A stretch of DNA of 43,522 nt from Virgibacillus salexigens (GTDB lineage Bacteria > Bacillota > Bacilli > Bacillales > Amphibacillaceae): assembly GCF_014905415.1 (NCBI RefSeq), contig NZ_BNEO01000011.1, positions 1-43,522 of the forward strand. The letters run 5' to 3'. Positions 36,117 through 43,522 of the stretch are shown here, in pieces (the stretch's first letter is position 1; every line of letters starts with the position of its first letter). The notes below the pieces were generated by a model, which was not told the origin of the DNA, did not search any database, and saw only the letters and a program-made list of their open reading frames with translations. The position numbers and the translations under genes were made by a program.

Positions 36117-36498
36117 TTGATTCTCACTGTCTTCTTATATTCCTCTAAGAGACAATCATTAATTTTAAATTCAGAGATGTATTCCCATATATGCTTATCA
36201 TCTTCCATTTGATTACTCGCATAAACATCAAAGGCATTTTTTTTAGAACTAGCTTTAACAATCGCAAATACACTCTCCCCACCATGAATTGCATATAAAT
36301 TTCCCAAAAATAAAATCCCTTTGGAAAAATCATATCCAAAAGGGTAAAACGGAACAAACTCTAGGACTCTTTTAACTTGATTATTTTGTAAGCATACCTG
36401 TGGTTGTTTTATTTCTTCTTCAATGGGATACCGTATTTCTTACTATTTTCAATGGTTTCTTTTGCTACTTTTTTAGCCTCTTCTTTTGACATTTTCAC
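36110..36498 (-). pseudogene. Hypothetical protein, frameshifted
   Basis: A GTG at 36498 with GGGAGAG 6 nt upstream opens MKMSKEEAKKVAKETIENSK then KYGIPLKKK and stops at 36409. The neighbouring frame reads IEEEIKQPQVCLQNNQVKRV, LEFVPFYPFGYDFSKGILFL and on to ..LLEEYKKTVRINQ at 36110, with no start of its own. Joining them at about 36423 gives one ~128-residue protein (..KYGIP-IEEEIKQPQ..), so a one-base loss is the simplest reading. Alternatively, the first frame is a real 29-residue peptide. I recognise no family. Confidence 0.5.
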
Positions 36499-36642
36499 GG
36501 AAATCTCTCCCTTTTACGCTTTTTCAAAAGGTTGGAATAATAAAAGAAAAAATTATACATACCTCTCTTCCATATAAATAATATTAAATCTAGGACACGT
36601 TGACACTGTCCTAGGGTAATTTCTAAAAAATGAGGGGATCTA

Positions 36643-37264
36643 ATGAATAGGGGAGAGAAAAATGAGACAACAAAACGAAAAACTAGAAGTGACAAAAAAA
36701 GAGATGTTAAACCGACAATTTCTGTTGAATTAAAGAGCTGCATCTATCGGTTATCATATGTCACAAGGGCCAGTAAAAGATGTTGTAGAAGTTCTATGTA
36801 TTAAAGGACTACAATCCAGGAAAGTGACGGAGCACCTTAAACAATACGTATTATATGGGTGACTTGGACAGGGTATCTTTAGCAAGAAAAAACAGGCAGG
36901 AAAAACAGAAAGATTAACCATGAGGTTTACGCAACATGATTACGAGAAATTAAACCAATCCTATAATGAATATGAAATTCTCAGAGATCCTTCCCACGTT
37001 AAGGCATTTACTAGGGAAGAATTAATAAATATGTATAAAACATTCGGTATAAAAATTCTTGCGTGTGAAGCTTTACAGGTAGAAAAAAGTGTTAAGGATT
37101 GGTTGACATTAACGAGAACTGATGATGAAACTAGTTCAAGAATCGTGGAAGATTTAAAGAATGAATTGTCTGGTGGTAAAGAGACGGGGTTATTTCCCTT
37201 TCATAAAGAAGATGAGCTTATGTTTTATCATACCTACTTCAAAATCATCGGAAACAAAGAATAA
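36643..37264 (+). pseudogene. Chimera: RHH-like regulator N-terminus joined to a methyltransferase C-terminus
   Basis: The ATG at 36643 (after GAGGGGAT) opens a Lys/Arg-rich start and KPTISVELKSCIYRLSYVT. After a shift it continues as PVKDVVEVLCIKGLQSRKVT and, beyond further breaks, RLTMRFTQHDYEKLNQ. This resembles a Bacillus ribbon-helix-helix type protein of unknown role. At about 36960 the sequence switches to EILRDPSHVKAFTREELINM, FGIKILACEALQVEKSVKDW and on, the C-terminal third of a UbiE-like SAM methyltransferase. The two halves come from different genes joined by a deletion. Confidence 0.65.
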
Positions 37265-37345
37265 TCTGGATACTAGTATTCATAAAATACAACATTTGGT
37301 AAACAATAACCCTATCTTTATACAAGGATTTTGGAGGGTATTGGA

Positions 37346-38365
37346 ATGAATGAAAAGAAAGTGCATTTAACATCTGGAGAAATTGCTTCGCTTTGGACGG
37401 GGTATATGAATGATAGTATGTCAAAATGTATCTTAAGTTTTATGCTGCAACATATTGAAGACCCGGAGGTCAAACCAGTTATTCAATATGCTTATGATAT
37501 TTCCTCGAATCACATGGAGCAATTAACTGCTTTATTTGAAAAGGAACAGTTTGCTCTTCCGAATGGATTTACGGAACAAGATGTAAACATGAATGCGCCA
37601 TGGCTTTTTACGGACGAGTTTTGTTTAACCTATGTGAATCATATGGCTAAGGTTGGGATGTTAGAATACAGTGGTTTTGTTTCTGCGAGTTACCGGGAAG
37701 ATGTTTGTAATTACTTTTCACTAGGATTAAGTGAAACCAATAATCTTTACAAACAATCGCTCAAAATTGCTCTTCTTAAAGGGATAAACGCAAGACATCC
37801 TTACATTGAACCTCCAAAAGCAACCGATTATATAGATAGCAAAAAGTATCTAAGGGGTTTAAATCCTTTTAACGATAAGCGGCCATTAAATGCCGTTGAA
37901 ATTTCCAATCTTTATATGAATATCGTAACCAATTCCATGGGTGTCAACTTGTGCCTCGCTTTTGCTCAATCATCCCCAACGAAAGAGGTTCAAGATTATA
38001 TGTTGCGTGGAAAAGAAATTTCACAAAAACATATTAAAATCTTTGTTGATACCCTTTTGGAAGGTGATGTTCAAGCGCCGCATGTACCAGATGTAGGTGT
38101 AAGTAATTCGACCACCCAAACCTTTTCCGATAAATTAGTGATGTTTCATATGAATTTGATCATTGCTTCAGGAATCGGGAACTATTCCACTGCTGCGTCT
38201 ACGAGCCAACGAAGTGATTTAATGGTGAATTATGAACGGTTATCTGTTGAAGTAATGCGACTCGCTAAAAGTGGAGCCGATATCATGATTAAACACCATT
38301 GGCTAGAACAGCCGCCGGGAACCAAGGATCGTGAAAAGTTAACCAAGAATAAAGAAAAAGGTTGA
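37346..38365 (+). CDS. DUF3231 family protein, two-repeat
   Basis: The 339-residue protein consists of two related ~165-residue helical halves. Half one starts LTSGEIASLWTGYMNDSMSK and half two starts LNAVEISNLYMNIVTNSMGV, each with a later HM/FHMNLI..G..Y segment. This is the DUF3231 double four-helix-bundle architecture, common in Bacillus and related in fold to ferritin-like proteins. The function is unknown. The ATG at 37346 follows GGAGGG by 7 nt. An upstream TTG overlaps that site. It is monocistronic, with a terminator about 160 nt downstream. Confidence 0.85.
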   Translation: MNEKKVHLTSGEIASLWTGYMNDSMSKCILSFMLQHIEDPEVKPVIQYAYDISSNHMEQLTALFEKEQFALPNGFTEQDVNMNAPWLFTDEFCLTYVNHMAKVGMLEYSGFVSASYREDVCNYFSLGLSETNNLYKQSLKIALLKGINARHPYIEPPKATDYIDSKKYLRGLNPFNDKRPLNAVEISNLYMNIVTNSMGVNLCLAFAQSSPTKEVQDYMLRGKEISQKHIKIFVDTLLEGDVQAPHVPDVGVSNSTTQTFSDKLVMFHMNLIIASGIGNYSTAASTSQRSDLMVNYERLSVEVMRLAKSGADIMIKHHWLEQPPGTKDREKLTKNKEKG

Positions 38366-38522
38366 TCATTAGATATTCAGCTTCATTAACGATACCTGCC
38401 AGTTGCAAATATCCATTATAATCATATTATGGATAAGAAGGAAGCTGCCACGTGCTATGAAGTAGTAATAAAAACTTCATATTTCCTTCCTTTTCTTTCT
38501 TGGTTTACGGATCGTTTGATAT

Positions 38523-38553
38523 AAAAAGCTAATCTAAATTGATTAGCTTTTTT
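38523..38553 (+). terminator. Terminator downstream of the DUF3231 gene
   Basis: AAAAAGCTAATC and GATTAGCTTTTTT form a 12-bp stem around TAAATT. Confidence 0.85.
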
Positions 38554-38638
38554 ATTAGTACACTTTTTAGTAAAAAAACCTATAAACAACCTAGAACAGT
38601 ACTTAACGTTTGAAGACAAACGGCCAAAGTGCAGGTTT

Positions 38639-38803
38639 TTATTTTATCCGTTTAATGTGTCTTGGTTTATCAACCCTCAAATTTCTATTTTTGATTTCTT
38701 GGAATACTAAATCAATTAAGTCTTTATCTCCCTTTTGTCCGATAGATTTCCGATAAATATTTACTAGTACATCATTTGATACAAAGAGCCAAGGATTTAT
38801 AAT
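38639..38803 (-). CDS. Sda-like sporulation checkpoint protein with an ATT in start position
   Basis: The frame reads IINPWLFVSNDVLVNIYRKS, IGQKGDKDLIDLVFQEIKNR, then NLRVDK and a basic tail. The central part aligns by eye with Sda of B. subtilis ([20 protein letters not shown].. DFIELIENEIKRRSL), the small helical-hairpin inhibitor of sporulation kinases. No ATG, GTG or TTG opens it. A strong GAGGGAG site stands 6 nt before an ATT codon at 38803. Either AUU is the start, as in infC, or the ATG has mutated. The product is 54 residues from there. The family call is by eye only. Confidence 0.45.
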   Translation of the reverse strand: MINPWLFVSNDVLVNIYRKSIGQKGDKDLIDLVFQEIKNRNLRVDKPRHIKRIK

Positions 38804-39197
38804 TTCTCACTCCCTCAAGATGTGTTTTTAGATAGGATTTGTTGATATAGATTTCTTATTCAAATATGTATAGATCATGGTCAACTACGGAAAACCGTGT
38901 AGTTATCCGTAGACCAACAATTTGTAAGTTCCCGTTTGTTGTATGCTTAAAATAAAGTCGTACTATTTGAAAAGAAGATGTACTGTTTATAAAAAAGTTG
39001 CACTATTTTACCCCTCTGGATGTCTAAAGGGGCTTCTTATGCTAAAAGTAATATAAGGTTATACGCAAACGATCCAGATCGCAAATAGCAATAAAAAATA
39101 GGGAGCAACATGAGGTTGCATCTTAATGCACCTATAACTATCTTTACTTTATCTACACACCCCCCTCTATTGGAAATAAGGAAAGGTGATGACTAAC
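38804..39197. other. Intergenic stretch with overlapping dyads
   Basis: Around 38877-38920 two alternative hairpins compete: AACTACGG/CCGTGTAGTT and CTACGGA/TCCGTAG. No gene is recognised. Short AT-rich direct motifs (ACTATTT, ACTGTTT) follow at 38955-39015 without a clear pattern. Confidence 0.45.
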
Positions 39198-39447
39198 ATG
39201 ATTTTTAGTGAGCGACTAAAAGGAACAAGAAAAAAGAGATTGGTCACAAAGTGATCTTGCTGAAAAAATCCATGTTAGTCGTCAATCAGTTTCAAAGTGG
39301 GAAACTAGTAAGAACTATCCAAGTATCGAAATTATCATTGGATTGAGTGATTTATTTGGTATTACGGTAGGTGAAATGTTGAGGAGTGACAAAAACATGA
39401 CGGAACAAGTAATTCAAGATAGTAAGAGAAATGGAATCACGAATTAA
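39198..39447 (+). pseudogene. XRE-family HTH regulator, frameshifted and C-terminally truncated
   Basis: The ATG at 39198 (after GAAAGGTG) begins MIFSERLKGTRKK, then the frame breaks at about 39236. The next frame continues RDWSQSDLAEKIHVSRQSVS, then KWETSKNYPSIEIIIGLSDL, a textbook Cro/CI HTH, and runs to 39447. After GEMLRSDKNMTEQVI the protein lacks the usual transmembrane or dimer tail and runs directly into the MarR fragment, so a deletion has joined the two genes. Confidence 0.75.
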
Positions 39448-39823
39448 AGAGAAACTTTCCCCTTTAAAACTGAGTGCCAGACAATTTGGGATTCTTCAGT
39501 ACCTTGAGGAATATCCTAATTCATCACAGAAACAGGTAGGAAATGTGCTACAAATTGATCGAACAATCATGGTGGCACACATTGATTATCTGGAAGACAT
39601 TCAATGTGTTCAACGATTTAGGAATCCAGAGGACAGGAGATCCTTTGGATTAACAACAACAGAGCAAGGTCGAGAAAAGTTAAAAGTTGGATGCAACTAT
39701 CTTGAAAAAATCGAATTGGATGTCCTTTCAAGTCTTACAGATAAGGAGCAGAAAGATTTAAAGTCAATTTTATTAAAAGTGTGGGCAACCATACAGAAGG
39801 GAGAAAAAGGTGAATCGACTTGA
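39431..39823 (+). pseudogene. MarR-family regulator lacking its N-terminus
   Basis: The 130 residues start inside helix 1 of a MarR protein (MESRIKEKLSPLKLSARQFG). They contain the winged HTH (SSQKQVGNVLQIDRTIMVAH, RFRNPEDRRSFGLTTTEQG) and the C-terminal dimer helix. About 15 N-terminal residues that help form the dimer are missing. The ATG at 39431 is an internal Met with only a weak AAGAG upstream, located within the end of the XRE remnant. It overlaps the rhodanese gene by 14 nt, so MarR and rhodanese once formed an operon. Confidence 0.7.
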
Positions 39824-40212
39824 TTATTTTAAAGCAAGATTAGAAGCAAATATGAGTCCGATGGAATACCGCAAGGCTAAAAAAAGCATCCTGAGAATTA
39901 TGTGCTGGTAGATGTCAGAGTAGGACCAGTTACAGTCAGGAAAGAGAAATTAGAAGGTGCGACGGTTATTCCTTTAAACGAATTATAAGACAGAATGTCG
40001 GAACTTTCTAAGGAAAAAACATTGTACTTTATTGTTGAGACACTTGGTCCCTCGCTTCAAAAGCTGCTGTCTTGTTGCTTGAAAATGGCTTTGATGCAAA
40101 GGAGCTCTATGGAGGATTTGCAGCTTGGGAAACACTCGACTTCCCGACGTTAGGATTATCAGAAGTGGCCTCAACTTCCAACGGGGGTAGTGGTGTGGAC
40201 TGTGAATGCTAG
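39810..40212 (+). pseudogene. Rhodanese-domain protein with frameshifts, nonsense codon and lost active-site Cys
   Basis: The GTG at 39810 (AAGGGAG 8 nt upstream) starts NRLDYFKARLEANMSPMEYR. After a shift at about 39890 it continues HPENYVLVDVRVGPVTVRKE and LEGATVIPLNEL, where a TAA (39986-39988) replaces a likely CAA. A third segment reads DTWSLASKAAVLLLENGFDA, ELYGGFAAWETLDFP and a Cys-containing end (GGSGVDCEC). The rhodanese loop should read DTWCS..; the catalytic Cys codon is missing. The gene is beyond repair by a single change. Confidence 0.8.
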
Positions 40213-40297
40213 ATACTTTATTCTGGTTTGTCGCAAACGGGCGCTATTGTGGAGGAACTGAATAGTTTAAACGACTTTAATTTTTAACTACTTTTAA

Positions 40298-40329
40298 CAC
40301 TTTTCGAAGTTCTCGAATAGTGCTTTTTT
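40298..40329 (+). terminator. Terminator of the MarR/rhodanese remnant
   Basis: CACTTTTCGA and TCGAATAGTG form a stem with one mismatch around AGTTC, followed by CTTTTTTA. Confidence 0.7.
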
Positions 40330-40484
40330 ATTTATATACCTAAAAATAAAATGAAAGATAGTAAAATCTGTTTAAAAAACAGTCATTTTATGTAGATAAG
40401 AAAAGAAAAGTAATATAAAATGTACTTATTTAATCATTTGGATAAATACTTTTTAAATTTCAGCAATTAAGGGGGAGGAGTACT

Positions 40485-41069
40485 ATTAATCAATTGGAAC
40501 GAGAAGTAGGAAAAGAAGGTAAATACCTTTATCCCTTTTGGGATGATGATTATAATTTGGGAACTATTTATTTGAAACATGAACCAATTGTTCATGCTGA
40601 AAATATTTGTATTCTAAAATTTATTGTTCAGGGAAGCAAAAGAGTTTGTGTTCAGAATATCCTTAGTGAAGGAAATCTGAATAGAGGGTATGGAACAGTT
40701 GCCTTTCGTGCATTAATTAAATTATCAATCTATAATCAATTTGAGGAGATTTTTGGGAAAATACAATCTGATCCTCCTGCCTATAATATTCGATTAAGGC
40801 ATTTTTTTAAAAAGAATTTTTGTGAGGTATCAGACCATAATTTCTTTTTAAAGTTAACTCATCCTAATGAGATATTTTTAAAAATAAAGAATCAGCAGTT
40901 GTTAGAAGAGAATCGTTATTTAACATCAACTATAGAAAGGAGAGAAACAGAGCTGCAGCAAGTAAATTTAGAATTAAGGGAAGTAAAAGTAAAGTTAAAA
41001 GAAGCGTTTGAACGAAAAAATAAAGAACATATTTCCTTATCAAAGCTATTTCATAGATTCTCTAAATGA
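40485..41069 (+). CDS. GNAT-like protein with C-terminal coiled coil
   Basis: No family is recognised with certainty. The N-terminal ~120 residues look like an acetyltransferase fold: LGTIYLKHEPIVH as a beta hairpin, then EGNLNRGYGTVAFRALIKLS, which resembles the acetyl-CoA loop (R-G-x-G-T) and following helix. From about residue 125 a long coiled coil follows (IKNQQLLEENRYLTSTIERR, ETELQQVNLELREVKVKLKE). The ribosome site AGGGGGAGGAG points to an ATT at 40485 with ideal spacing. The first conventional start is a TTG at 40494, 14 nt further from it than usual. A secreted amidase follows 27 nt later. Confidence 0.55.
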   Translation: MNQLEREVGKEGKYLYPFWDDDYNLGTIYLKHEPIVHAENICILKFIVQGSKRVCVQNILSEGNLNRGYGTVAFRALIKLSIYNQFEEIFGKIQSDPPAYNIRLRHFFKKNFCEVSDHNFFLKLTHPNEIFLKIKNQQLLEENRYLTSTIERRETELQQVNLELREVKVKLKEAFERKNKEHISLSKLFHRFSK

Positions 41070-41096
41070 ATAACCTAGAAAAGGGAGGTAACAACA

Positions 41097-42050
41097 ATGC
41101 GAGTTTTATTTTCCAGTGCAACTATTGCAATCATTTCGTTATTCCTTTTTACCCCTTTTGCCCCTTCTGTTTTCGCAGAAAAAGTCAAAATATACGAAGC
41201 TGGGACTTCCAATTTAAATGTAAGGTCTTCTCCCTCTCACGATGCACCGATAATAGGGAAACTACAAATTGGTGATCAGGTTAGAGTTTTTCAAAAATCT
41301 TTTGGTTGGGTACAAACTTATTATGGCGGTAAAAAGGCATGGGTTGCCTCGCAGTACTTATTTCAACCAGATTCTAAAACAAAGGCTATAGCACAAGTAG
41401 CAAGTTCAACCCAGAAAAGTATTAAGAAAGAACAAAATAAAAAAACAGAAACTATCAGTAGAAACAACTTTGATAATAATAAAGGTCAAGCAACTAAAAA
41501 TGGTTCATTAAAAGGGTACAATATTGTAATAGACCCAGGTCATGGGGGGAGAGATTCTGGTGCAATTGGTATTAATGGCGTTTTAGAAAAGGAAACAATT
41601 ATGAGTATAGTTGATAGTGTAGTAGATCGACTACGTAAATCCGGCGCAAATGTTATTATGACAAGAAATAGTGATCATTTTATATCTTTACAAGATCGGG
41701 TGTACATAAGTAACTCATATAACACACACGCTTTTCTTAGTTTACATTATAATGCTCATCCATTGATTGGGATACAAGGTTTAGAAACTCATTATTATTC
41801 AGGAGGAGAAAACTATGCATTAGCAAGCTCTCTTCAATCTAAATTAGAGCAATATACGTCACTAGAAAGCCGTGGAGTTAAAGAAAGTAATTATTTTGTT
41901 TTACGTGAAAGTGAAGTCCCTAGTGCATTAATAGAGTTAGGATTTATTACAAATCCAAATGACCTATCAATAATTCAAACAGAAGGATATCAGAATAGTA
42001 TTTCTGAAGCCATTTCAGATGGAGTTAAGAAATATTTCAGAGATAAATAA
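41097..42050 (+). CDS. Secreted N-acetylmuramoyl-L-alanine amidase with SH3b domain
   Basis: The zinc amidase cleaves MurNAc-L-Ala bonds of peptidoglycan. A signal peptide ends at PSVFA (cleavage after A27). A bacterial SH3 domain (GTSNLNVRSSPSHDAPIIGK..WVASQYLF) spans about 31-90, followed by a charged linker. An Amidase_3 domain lies at about 140-317 with zinc ligands H149 (IDPGHGG), E164 (LEKE) and H217 (LHYNAH) and catalytic E280 (ALIELGFITN). The layout resembles CwlC/YrvJ-type autolysins. GGGAGGT is 7 nt from the ATG. The frame is intact. Confidence 0.94.
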   Translation: MRVLFSSATIAIISLFLFTPFAPSVFAEKVKIYEAGTSNLNVRSSPSHDAPIIGKLQIGDQVRVFQKSFGWVQTYYGGKKAWVASQYLFQPDSKTKAIAQVASSTQKSIKKEQNKKTETISRNNFDNNKGQATKNGSLKGYNIVIDPGHGGRDSGAIGINGVLEKETIMSIVDSVVDRLRKSGANVIMTRNSDHFISLQDRVYISNSYNTHAFLSLHYNAHPLIGIQGLETHYYSGGENYALASSLQSKLEQYTSLESRGVKESNYFVLRESEVPSALIELGFITNPNDLSIIQTEGYQNSISEAISDGVKKYFRDK

Positions 42051-42217
42051 TTCCCTAGCCACTTTTGAGGTTAATGATCTGAGGAAAGTCATTCAGGAAC
42101 TTAAATCAAACAATGTCGAATTGGTTTTTGGAGAAAATCAATATTTCCCAGCAGGTGAGACACAGCGTTTAAAGATCCGTTCGGGAATGTCATGAGTTAG
42201 CAGAGTTGAAAGGATAA
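42051..42217 (+). pseudogene. VOC-family C-terminal fragment
   Basis: Directly after the amidase stop, the frame SLATFEVNDLRKVIQELKSN then VELVFGENQYFPAGETQR reads as the second half of a VOC protein. After two small shifts its ending (KDPFGN.., HELAELKG) reaches a TAA at 42215. The first half is missing, so it was probably cut off by the event that joined it to the amidase. Confidence 0.65.
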
Positions 42218-42374
42218 GTGTAGTTCCAGAAACGGGTGCGAATCTCTAATAAAAATTATCACCATTGTTGCTTCATAGGACAACTATATTGTATAAGAAG
42301 AGGGCAATCGAAATGGAGAACTAAGCTTTCATATGTGATAAACTTAGGAAAACATGCGAAAGGATTGATTTATA

Positions 42375-42773
42375 ATGGAAAAGGTTACACCGTTTTTAAT
42401 GTTTCAAGGTGGCAAGGCGGAAGATGCGATGAATTATTACACATCACTTATTGATGACTCAGAAATTAAAAGCATAATACGATACGGAGCTGAAGGCCCC
42501 GGTGAAGAGGGTACAGTTATGCAAGCTGTATTCTCGTTAAAGGAGCAGGAATTCATGTGTATTGACAGTCATGTTAATCATGAGTTTACGTTTACCCCGT
42601 CATTTTCTATTTTTCTTACGTGTGATACCGAAGAGGAAATCGACAACCTTTATAATAAAATGATGGAAAATGGCACAGCACTTATGCCTATAGATAACTA
42701 TGGGTTTAGCAAAAAGTTCGGATGGCTGAATGATCAATTCGGCATATCTTGGCAGTTAAACTTACCAGAGTAA
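42375..42773 (+). CDS. VOC-family protein, PhnB-like
   Basis: This is a 132-residue glyoxalase-fold protein of the PhnB/3-demethylubiquinone-methyltransferase-like group. KVTPFLMFQGGKAEDAMNYY is the standard start. The GTVMQAVFSLKEQEFMCIDS strand pair and the ending FGWLNDQFGISWQLNL are characteristic. The function in Bacillus is unknown. AAAGGAT precedes the ATG by 9 nt. The gene is intact. Confidence 0.88.
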   Translation: MEKVTPFLMFQGGKAEDAMNYYTSLIDDSEIKSIIRYGAEGPGEEGTVMQAVFSLKEQEFMCIDSHVNHEFTFTPSFSIFLTCDTEEEIDNLYNKMMENGTALMPIDNYGFSKKFGWLNDQFGISWQLNLPE

Positions 42774-42993
42774 TCTAGTGTGTAGTATTCCGTAAAAGAG
42801 CGCATTTGTTTAATAAGCGATTGCGCCATTACCGAACAAAAGGGCCATATAGTGGAAGAACGGAAATTTTGAAAAATACTTGCGTTTACAAAACCAAATC
42901 TTTATAATACCTTATTTGTCTGTATGTAATATTAAAAGCCATACGACCTTATCATCTGTATTAATAATAAAGATTATTAAAAGAGGTGAAAGA

Positions 42994-43335
42994 ATGAAAC
43001 TTAATCATTTAAATTTAACAGTGAATGATGTAGCTGCTTCTAGAGATTTCTTAGAGACTTATTTCGGTATGAAGTGTGTTAATAGCCGTGGTAATGGTTT
43101 TGCTGCTATGTTTGATGACGATCAATTTGTTTTAACATTGATGAAAGGGAAGGAGGTTTGGTATCCTAAGACCTTTCATATTGGCTTCCCGCAAGAAAGT
43201 AGAGATAAAGTTGATCGAACTAACAAGCGACTGAGAAATGATGGTTATGCTGTAGATCCTCCTATTGAATCTCATGGATATACCTTCTATGTTCAAGCTC
43301 CAGGTGGATTTACCGTTGAAGTTTTATCGGAGTAA
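42994..43335 (+). CDS. VOC-family (glyoxalase-like) protein
   Basis: The 113-residue protein has both beta-alpha-beta-beta-beta units: MKLNHLNLTVNDVAASRDFL at the start and YTFYVQAPGGFTVEVLSE at the end. Metal-ligand type residues are His5 and the terminal Glu. The ATG at 42994 follows AAGAGGTGA. A longer upstream frame has no site. It may protect against a small electrophile or antibiotic, but nothing visible identifies the ligand. Confidence 0.87.
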   Translation: MKLNHLNLTVNDVAASRDFLETYFGMKCVNSRGNGFAAMFDDDQFVLTLMKGKEVWYPKTFHIGFPQESRDKVDRTNKRLRNDGYAVDPPIESHGYTFYVQAPGGFTVEVLSE

Positions 43336-43352
43336 GTTGTATTAGTTACATA

Positions 43353-43446
43353 AGGATGGTTTACTTCAATAGATGATCTTCCAGAAATACCAGCTAATAT
43401 AAGTCAATACTTTTTAAGTAATCATACTAGATTAAAGATGGTATAA
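43353..43446 (+). pseudogene. Short C-terminal remnant of an unidentified protein
   Basis: After a TAA, a frame reads GWFTSIDDLPEIPANISQYF and ends LSNHTRLKMV at 43446. The GWF-x-x-DDLP pattern is reminiscent of Nudix or related C-terminal helices. No start or preceding domain is present. Confidence 0.3.
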
Positions 43447-43522
43447 TAAAAATGTGCATCACAAAGAAGCTTCAATATTTATAATTGAATTTTTTGTAAG
43501 TTGTGTAATTATTTGTATGGGT

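Overview
The window looks like a chromosomal accessory region of a low-G+C, endospore-forming Bacillaceae. The evidence is a GerA/GerB/GerC germinant-receptor operon, a CwlJ cortex hydrolase, YjcZ, DUF1657, coat-F and Mn-catalase type sporulation proteins, strong AGGAGG ribosome sites and terminators with U tracts. The genus cannot be fixed from the sequence alone. I saw no rRNA, tRNA, CRISPR array or prophage module.

Layout. 1-2.9 kb holds a kinase-like tail, a decayed VOC gene, a frameshifted chloramphenicol acetyltransferase, a pentapeptide-repeat protein and a decayed YhjD-like gene. 3.0-4.1 kb is an inducible erm macrolide-resistance unit with two IFVI leader peptides and a four-segment attenuator. 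4.1-5.7 kb is an IS1182-type transposase remnant that truncates an EamA transporter, followed by gene-poor DNA with perfect palindromes. 5.8-9.9 kb is a complete ger operon, followed by a dead gerC copy. 10.5-12.5 kb is a minus-strand pair of uncharacterised proteins (DUF6179-like and DUF6323-like) behind a near-consensus promoter, flanked by an IS3 remnant. 13.5-17.9 kb is a spore-protein neighbourhood: cwlJ, a DUF2512 protein, a YjcZ protein, a DUF1657 protein, a Mn catalase, a frameshifted coat-F protein and a Gln-rich protein with a stop codon. 18.6-22.0 kb carries prfC and an RNase J paralogue. 22.2-29.8 kb carries a broken MFS transporter, an excisionase-like HTH protein, a frameshifted SulP transporter with its UspA partner, a decayed methyltransferase, an orphan gerC and a frameshifted serine resolvase with res-like repeats. 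30.0-34.3 kb has an HxlR regulator divergent from an efflux pump plus DoxX, an arginase-family enzyme and a CGNR zinc-finger protein. 34.6-43.5 kb mixes decaying genes (APH-like kinase, an RHH-like/methyltransferase chimera, XRE, MarR, rhodanese, VOC) with intact ones (a membrane protein, a DUF3231 protein, a GNAT-like coiled-coil protein, a secreted amidase, two VOC proteins) and an Sda-like ORF that lacks a normal start codon.

The dominant theme is decay. About twenty loci carry frameshifts, nonsense codons, truncations or junctions, while the ger operon, erm, prfC, the RNase J gene, the efflux operon and the amidase read through cleanly. Some single-base shifts could be assembly errors. 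The nonsense changes, large internal deletions and gene chimeras cannot be explained as indel errors.

The points most worth attention are the tandem erm leaders, the DUF6179/DUF6323 operon, the two ORFs whose Shine-Dalgarno points at an AUU codon, the repeated CCCCTCTT-type hairpins around the spore genes, and the gene chimeras.
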